20,531 bases of DNA from assembly GCA_014925825.1 (NCBI GenBank), contig JACGCK010000489.1, positions 1-20,531 of the forward strand, given 5' to 3'. The first letter of the stretch is position 1, and every line of letters starts with the position of its first letter. The notes beneath the pieces were generated by a model, which had not been told where the DNA came from, did not search any database, and saw nothing but the letters and a program-made list of their open reading frames with translations. This document shows positions 16,594 through 20,531 of the stretch, in pieces. The position numbers were made by a program, and so were the translations under genes. The DNA is from Pholiota molesta. Lineage: Eukaryota > Basidiomycota > Agaricomycetes > Agaricales > Strophariaceae.

Positions 16594-17781
16594 TCACATG
16601 ATCTGGGTCCACATCACACTGCAGCAGTAATTGGTAGAGAATTTGTCAAGTGGCTTAGGGGTGGACATGGTGATTGGCGGTAACAATAATGCCAATGCGG
16701 TATTGACCATGGCAAGCAGTATTATTGAAAATCCAATTGCTTTTGACTGAGAGCCCAAAACAATAAATTGATACAATCTAAAGGACCTTTTTAAAATAAT
16801 GTGTGTTAGGGTATACTTTTGCACCCTGGCCACATCAGCCACCAATTTAATCATTGCTGCCTCCCTCTGGATGGGTGGATGCTCCCTCTTCATACACCAC
16901 TGCCCCCAAGTGATGAGATCATGCATGACCTTGTCCACAAATTGCTCTAGTTTGATCCTGGGGGCTTTTCAAATGGCCCTGTTGAATTCCTTATCGGAGG
17001 CCATTGTGACAGGACCCAACATATTGTCCTTCCAATAATCAGAGGCAACATGGATGCCACTGTGACATATGAGTGAGAAGGTGAGGATGCCATGGAAACA
17101 ATGAGGGGGTGCAACCATAATATAAGGCTCGCCTGAGACCCAGACCAGCAGATCATTTCATTCGGTGATCATCCTCTTCATCCTATCCCAAGCTAAGTCT
17201 GCATCTAAACCAGCCCCTTCCCTGTACCATGTGTCAATATTCAAAGAGGTGGTGGGACACAAGAACCACAGCTGAAGTGTGAAAGTCAGTGAAATGAATT
17301 GAAAAAAGGGGGAGGAGCAATCAAACACATACCTTTTTTCCAAAGAAATTGGGAATGATTTGACCACAAGGGATGTCACATGGTCAAAGTGTATGATTGA
17401 CACAACAGGGGATGGCACAAGAGCCGTTGTCCACTCTTCCTTACCTACCTGGAAGATGTGATCACATTCTCCAAAGGCAGAGGGAATGAGGGAATTCAAG
17501 TCCACCTTCCCTATTCCCTGATGATCATTTCTGTTGTTGGTGGGGAACACATGGAGGTTTAGGGGAAAGACTACCTTGTTGAAGTTTTCTTCGGAATGCG
17601 TCAGGAAGCACTTCATCATGTTATTGACTACCTCTGATCCTGGAACCATGTACTCCGCAAAATACCCTGAGGAGATTGTAATGAGGTATTTGTGCCTCGC
17701 AAACCATCTAAAGGCATCAATCTGTTCCCGCTGAGGCTTATACACATTGTCACCAATTGCTGTCAATTTTATGAGGATATT
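16594..17781 (-). pseudogene. Conserved hypothetical protein with two in-frame TGA codons
   Basis: A possible acceptor (ATATAG) stands just before 17790. The frame runs through REQIDAFRWFARHKYLITIS, GYFAEYMVPGSEVVNNMM, VFPLNLHVFPTNNRNDHQGI, VDLNSLIPSAFGECDHIFQV, WYREGAGLDADLAWDRMKRM, then TGA at 17158-17160, then NDLLVWVSGEPYIMVAPP and FSLICHSGIHVASDY, TGA at 16969-16971, and KAPRIKLEQFVDKVMHDLIT, LVADVARVQKYTLTH. All parts are in the same frame. It reads as one globular protein of more than 350 residues that I associate with unnamed proteins of basidiomycete genomes, no function known. Both TGA codons sit where Arg (CGA) fits the context. A real last exon further down is likely but not settled. 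Confidence 0.55.
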
Positions 17782-18026
17782 AACACACTATATGTTCCCA
17801 ACATGTGACTACAGAGAATATTATGTGCACTCTACATTCATATTGCCATGACTTATACCACTAAGCTGACATATAATCCCGATATGCTGCCCACAGCTGA
17901 TGTTGACTGATGTCCGCACTTTTTACTAGTTGTACTGCCTTGCCAGAAGTATGTCCCATGGCAAGTGGTACTGTCAACATACAAGTCTCATTTGCAATGG
18001 CATTCCAAATTATCAGGTAATACATT
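17782..18026. other. No gene seen between two related fragments
   Basis: Contains a short minus-strand frame (17861-18046) without recognisable features. Probably spacer and decayed sequence. Confidence 0.4.
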
Positions 18027-18135
18027 CTACTCCAAATCATCTCCATAATTGTGGTTGAATGTATACTGGGTCTCCCTGGCCACTCTAGCCACCATGCTCA
18101 TCATCTCCACCTGCCTCTGGGTGGCTTGACACTCC
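18027..18135 (-). pseudogene. C-terminal fragment of a paralogue of the 16594-17781 protein
   Basis: The minus frame reads YKKRECQATQRQVEMMS, MVARVARETQYTFNH and stops at 18027. It lines up with the C-terminal part of the neighbour (MKREHPPIQREAAMIK, LVADVARVQKYTLTH): K-R-E, then Q-R, M, V-A-x-V-A-R, Y-T, H are kept in the same spacing. The rest of this copy was replaced by the gypsy integrase fragment, whose frame runs into it at about 18140. Confidence 0.55.
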
Positions 18136-18141
18136 CTCTTC

Positions 18142-18926
18142 TTATAGCTCACGGTGAGTGATGATTGAAGAAAGGCAAGGAGTTTCATCCGGGACTTCAG
18201 GAATACAAGGAATAACAATCTGCAAGGGAAATTGAGGTTCGACAAAAGGAACAAGCTTCGAAATGTGAAAAACGTCGTGGATCTTCCAAGATACTGGAAG
18301 TTCCAAGCGGTACAACTGCAAACCGACTTTCTGCAAAACTTTGAAAGGTCCATAACAATGATCATCCAGCTTCTTAGAAGGTCGAGCCGTATTGATACCG
18401 CTAGCATCCAGGAGTACTAGTGAGCCGATACCCAGAGGAGTAGCTTCACGATGATGTCGATCATATGCGCGCTTCATAGATGCAGCTGCCAAACGAAGTG
18501 CAGCAGATGTCTCTTGGGATAGCGCGGACATCTGTGAAGCAAATTCGTTAGCTTTTGGGACAAATGAATCAGCCAAACAAAGTGGAGCCAAAGGATGAGG
18601 TGGATCACGGCTGTAGTTCAGGAAGAATGGCGAGAAGCCAGCTGAAGAATTAACCCGGTTGTTCACGGCGAATTCAGCGCAGGCAAGCCATTCAGCCCAG
18701 TCAGATTGATGCTTGTTACAGAATATCTGCAAGTATTGTTTGAGCTCCTGATTAGCACATTCTGTTTGTCCATCAGTCTGCGGCCGGTGAGCGGTCGACA
18801 AATTCTCCATAATTCCTAAAAGCTTGTTAAGTGCGCGCATGAAGTTCGAAACAAACTGAGGCCCTCGGTCAGAAATGATATGGAAAGGCAGTCCAAAATC
18901 TTTCCAAACAAAATCACGATACTTCT
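18142..18926 (-). pseudogene. Ty3/gypsy integrase C-terminal fragment
   Basis: The open frame starts in the integrase core, YRDFVWKDFGLPFHIISDRG, which holds the second catalytic Asp. The Glu in GQTECANQELKQYL stands exactly 35 residues later, the D35E spacing of retroviral-type integrases. Next come WAEWLACAEFAVNNRVNSS, SPFFLNYSRDPPHP, and the GPY/F module (YGPFKVLQKVGLQLYRLELP) with IHDVFHISKLVPF. It stops at 18142. The first catalytic Asp, RT and RNase H are missing, and no LTR follows on the 3' side, so both ends are cut. The 261-codon frame is open and CpG is common, which suggests a younger insertion than its surroundings. Confidence 0.85.
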
Positions 18927-18928
18927 TT

Positions 18929-19105
18929 GCTAGTGCTTGGAAGTCCGGTCCCAGGACTGGAAAAAGACTGGGACTGGACCGGACCGTAACCGATCAAGAC
19001 TGATATTTTGGAAAACCGATCAAGACCGAGACCGCGGTCCGGTCCACGGTCCATCAAGATTTTCAGAAACTGAAGACTGGCCAAAGACCGGTCTTTTAGT
19101 CTCGA
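18929..19105. repeat. GACCGG/CCGGTC palindromic-repeat block
   Basis: A run of GGTCCCAGGACTGG, GACTGGACCGGACCG, CCGATCAAGAC and ACCGCGGTCCGGTCC motifs, self-complementary and closely packed, directly after the broken gypsy fragment. The centre near 19030-19050 (GACCGCGGTC) is a perfect palindrome. It is the third array of this type in the window, with yet another motif. No coding potential. Confidence 0.65.
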
Positions 19106-19421
19106 TAATAAGTACATTATTTTCTATTCAATAATCATTAAATACTAACTTATCACATCAATTTGTAGTCTACAATCGCCGCCACGTGTTTCGGTTTTTG
19201 CCGAAATGGCCATCAATCATGTTTCCATGGTTGATGGCTTGCACTTTCACCACCACCACGTCCAAACCACACCCACACCACCCTTCCCTTCAACCAAGGA
19301 TGTGGGTTCGATCGCGTGCGACGACGGAACAGGGGTGGTGGACACCAAGGGCAGACCCAGGAAGTGGGAGAGCCGCCAAGTGTGTCACCCGCACGGTTCA
19401 ATGTGCCCTGCTAACACATTT
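19106..19421. other. Unassigned, with one stable hairpin
   Basis: TTTCGG and CCGAAA (about 19190-19206) form one short stem; a stronger hairpin lies at 19209-19238. The plus frame from 19206 is open to 19559 (HHHH, PPPP stretches) but has low-complexity composition and a C15 run inside; I do not call it a gene. Confidence 0.4.
19209..19238. repeat. Hairpin with 13-bp stem
   Basis: GCCATCAATCATG (19209-19221) pairs with CATGGTTGATGGC (19226-19238) around a TTTC loop, with one T/G wobble position. Confidence 0.75.
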
Positions 19422-19436
19422 CCCCCCCCCCCCCCC
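19422..19436. repeat. C15 homopolymer
   Basis: Fifteen C in a row; a C9 run follows at 19475-19483. The length is typical of a slippage-prone tract and could also be an assembly weak point. Confidence 0.9.
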
Positions 19437-19499
19437 ATAGCATACCGCTGCAGGACAGTGGGCTTGTGGGTTTGCCCCCCCCCTCTCTGTCTCCATGCC

Positions 19500-19690
19500 A
19501 GATGCGGCAGACAAGACGATGCAGCGGACACGACGACACGACAGACGCAACCAACGTAGCAGACACGACGATGCAGCAGACGCGATGACATGGCAGACGC
19601 GATAACGCTACAGGCACAACAACGCAGCGGATGTGGCGACGCAGCGGACGCGATGAAGCGACAGACAAGATCACGCAGCGGACGGACGAC
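19500..19690. repeat. Degenerate CpG-rich tandem repeat
   Basis: Imperfect repeats of GCAGCGGACGCGATGA and shorter variants (GCAGACACGACGATG, GCAGACGCGATGACA), giving many CG dinucleotides in contrast to the old pseudogenes to the left. All frames show R/D/T/A-rich low complexity, so the ORFs over it are likely artefacts. Confidence 0.6.
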
Positions 19691-20531
19691 ACCCGCCATG
19701 TCACCCCCAACCACCCGCCCACCACCGACCACGACCCCTGGCATGTTTTCACCACCCCCATGCACTATGTGCCATGTTGGCAGCCCGTCAACGTCGACGC
19801 CGCAGGAGCTCAATGCATGCTCAGCAAGCGCCATCGCCTCGCGCAGCATGGTTGCCTGGTCGCCGCCACACCATGACTACGTGCAGGACCGCCTCTGCAC
19901 GCACTTCCCAAGTGCTGCCAGGGACACTACCCCGTCTACATGCACAAGCAGCCTTGTCCGTTAATATTCTACATGAAATCTCGGTAGTTCGCCAGGAAAG
20001 AAGTTGCATCCAGCCCGGTAACTCAGCTCGCACAGCCACCCCACCTAGCTGGGATTGAATTTGTCCACTCTAGGCAGGTGGTCTGTGCTGGTCACTGGGG
20101 GCGGTGATGGTGATCACTGGGGGCTGTGCACTTGCTCACCATGCTCAACAGTGCCCAGCACTCCTCGTCGCTGTTGTCAGGGTCATCCCAAAGTGGAAAT
20201 ACCAAAAATAACATTTTTCCACTATTGGTGGGATTGCAGCTGGGCAGCTGGTCCGCTCTGTTTGGGGCCCTTTGGGACCGTTTTATATCGATAGATGCGG
20301 ATTTTGATTCTGAATACAACCGTGAAATTTTCATGTTAATAGCTGCAATGGTTGACGCGCTAGATGCAAATTACTGATGGCGTAAAATTAGCGCCCATAA
20401 AGAATATTGTTTTCCTCCGCAACCGCGGGGTCGTTTTGCATGGTTTTAGGTGGTATCTAGAGGTATTAAACGTGCGCTTCGAACGCGTCCATGATCGTAA
20501 TTTTACGTCCCTTCCTTGCTCCGTAAAACGG
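19691..20531. other. No gene seen
   Basis: Several short ORFs without recognisable features. CpG is frequent. Near the end, CGTAAAATTA (20381-20390) and its inverse TAATTTTACG (20498-20507) flank about 107 bp; the window ends within this structure. Confidence 0.4.

Noticed and set aside
19206..19964. Protein-coding gene(s) in overlapping plus frames
   Set aside because: Frames cross a C15 run and a tandem repeat; His/Pro/Arg/Thr low complexity with no domain.

Overview
The window looks like a transposon-rich, gene-poor stretch of a mushroom-forming basidiomycete (Agaricomycetes). This is inferred from very short introns (36-62 nt) with GT...AG ends, a Ty1/copia element of the agaric type, a tyrosine recombinase of a type I remember from agaric genomes, and several basidiomycete-only looking hypothetical families. 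I see no tRNA, rRNA, CRISPR array or bacterial-type gene. No gene in the window looks clearly intact and functional.

Layout. 1-2853: a minus-strand gene that resembles the DUF6698 family (from memory) is broken by a 1.8-kb element (469-2279). That element has 33-bp terminal inverted repeats, a perfect 8-bp target duplication (AGAAATAC) and two long inverted arms built from a near-palindromic 9-mer, ACCASTGGT. The terminal structure fits a non-autonomous hAT transposon. The right end of a second, related element lies at 1-166 in the same gene. 3170-3615: a plus-strand gene fragment with a 62-nt intron and an in-frame TGA. 3616-9823: a rearranged Ty1/copia complex, with an inverted 3' fragment, a nearly complete plus-strand element, and a duplicated 3' end, carrying LTRs of 262 and 205 bp. 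9824-10975: an unrecognised plus-strand gene split by a block of ACTTGCAAGT repeats. 11480-11553: a diverged copy of the last exon of that gene. 11713-12386: a decayed tyrosine recombinase. 13076-14910: a decayed acidic protein with a cysteine cluster. 15664-16260: a probable Ty3/gypsy LTR and leader. 16594-17781 and 18027-18135: two fragments of one conserved hypothetical family. 18142-18926: a Ty3/gypsy integrase C-terminal fragment. 18929-19105: a third palindromic block, based on GACCGG. 19140-20531: CpG-rich DNA with a C15 run and a degenerate tandem repeat, without a gene I can name.

Two ages of DNA are visible. The old pseudogenes are poor in CpG, and nine of their in-frame stops are TGA at places where CGA (Arg) is the simplest ancestor. 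This is the pattern expected from deamination of methylated CpG. The copia complex and the gypsy integrase still hold many CpG and are probably younger insertions into this old repeat graveyard. The most unusual feature is the recurrence of three unrelated palindromic-motif arrays. One of them is firmly tied to a transposon with ends and a target duplication; the others may be the same kind of element.
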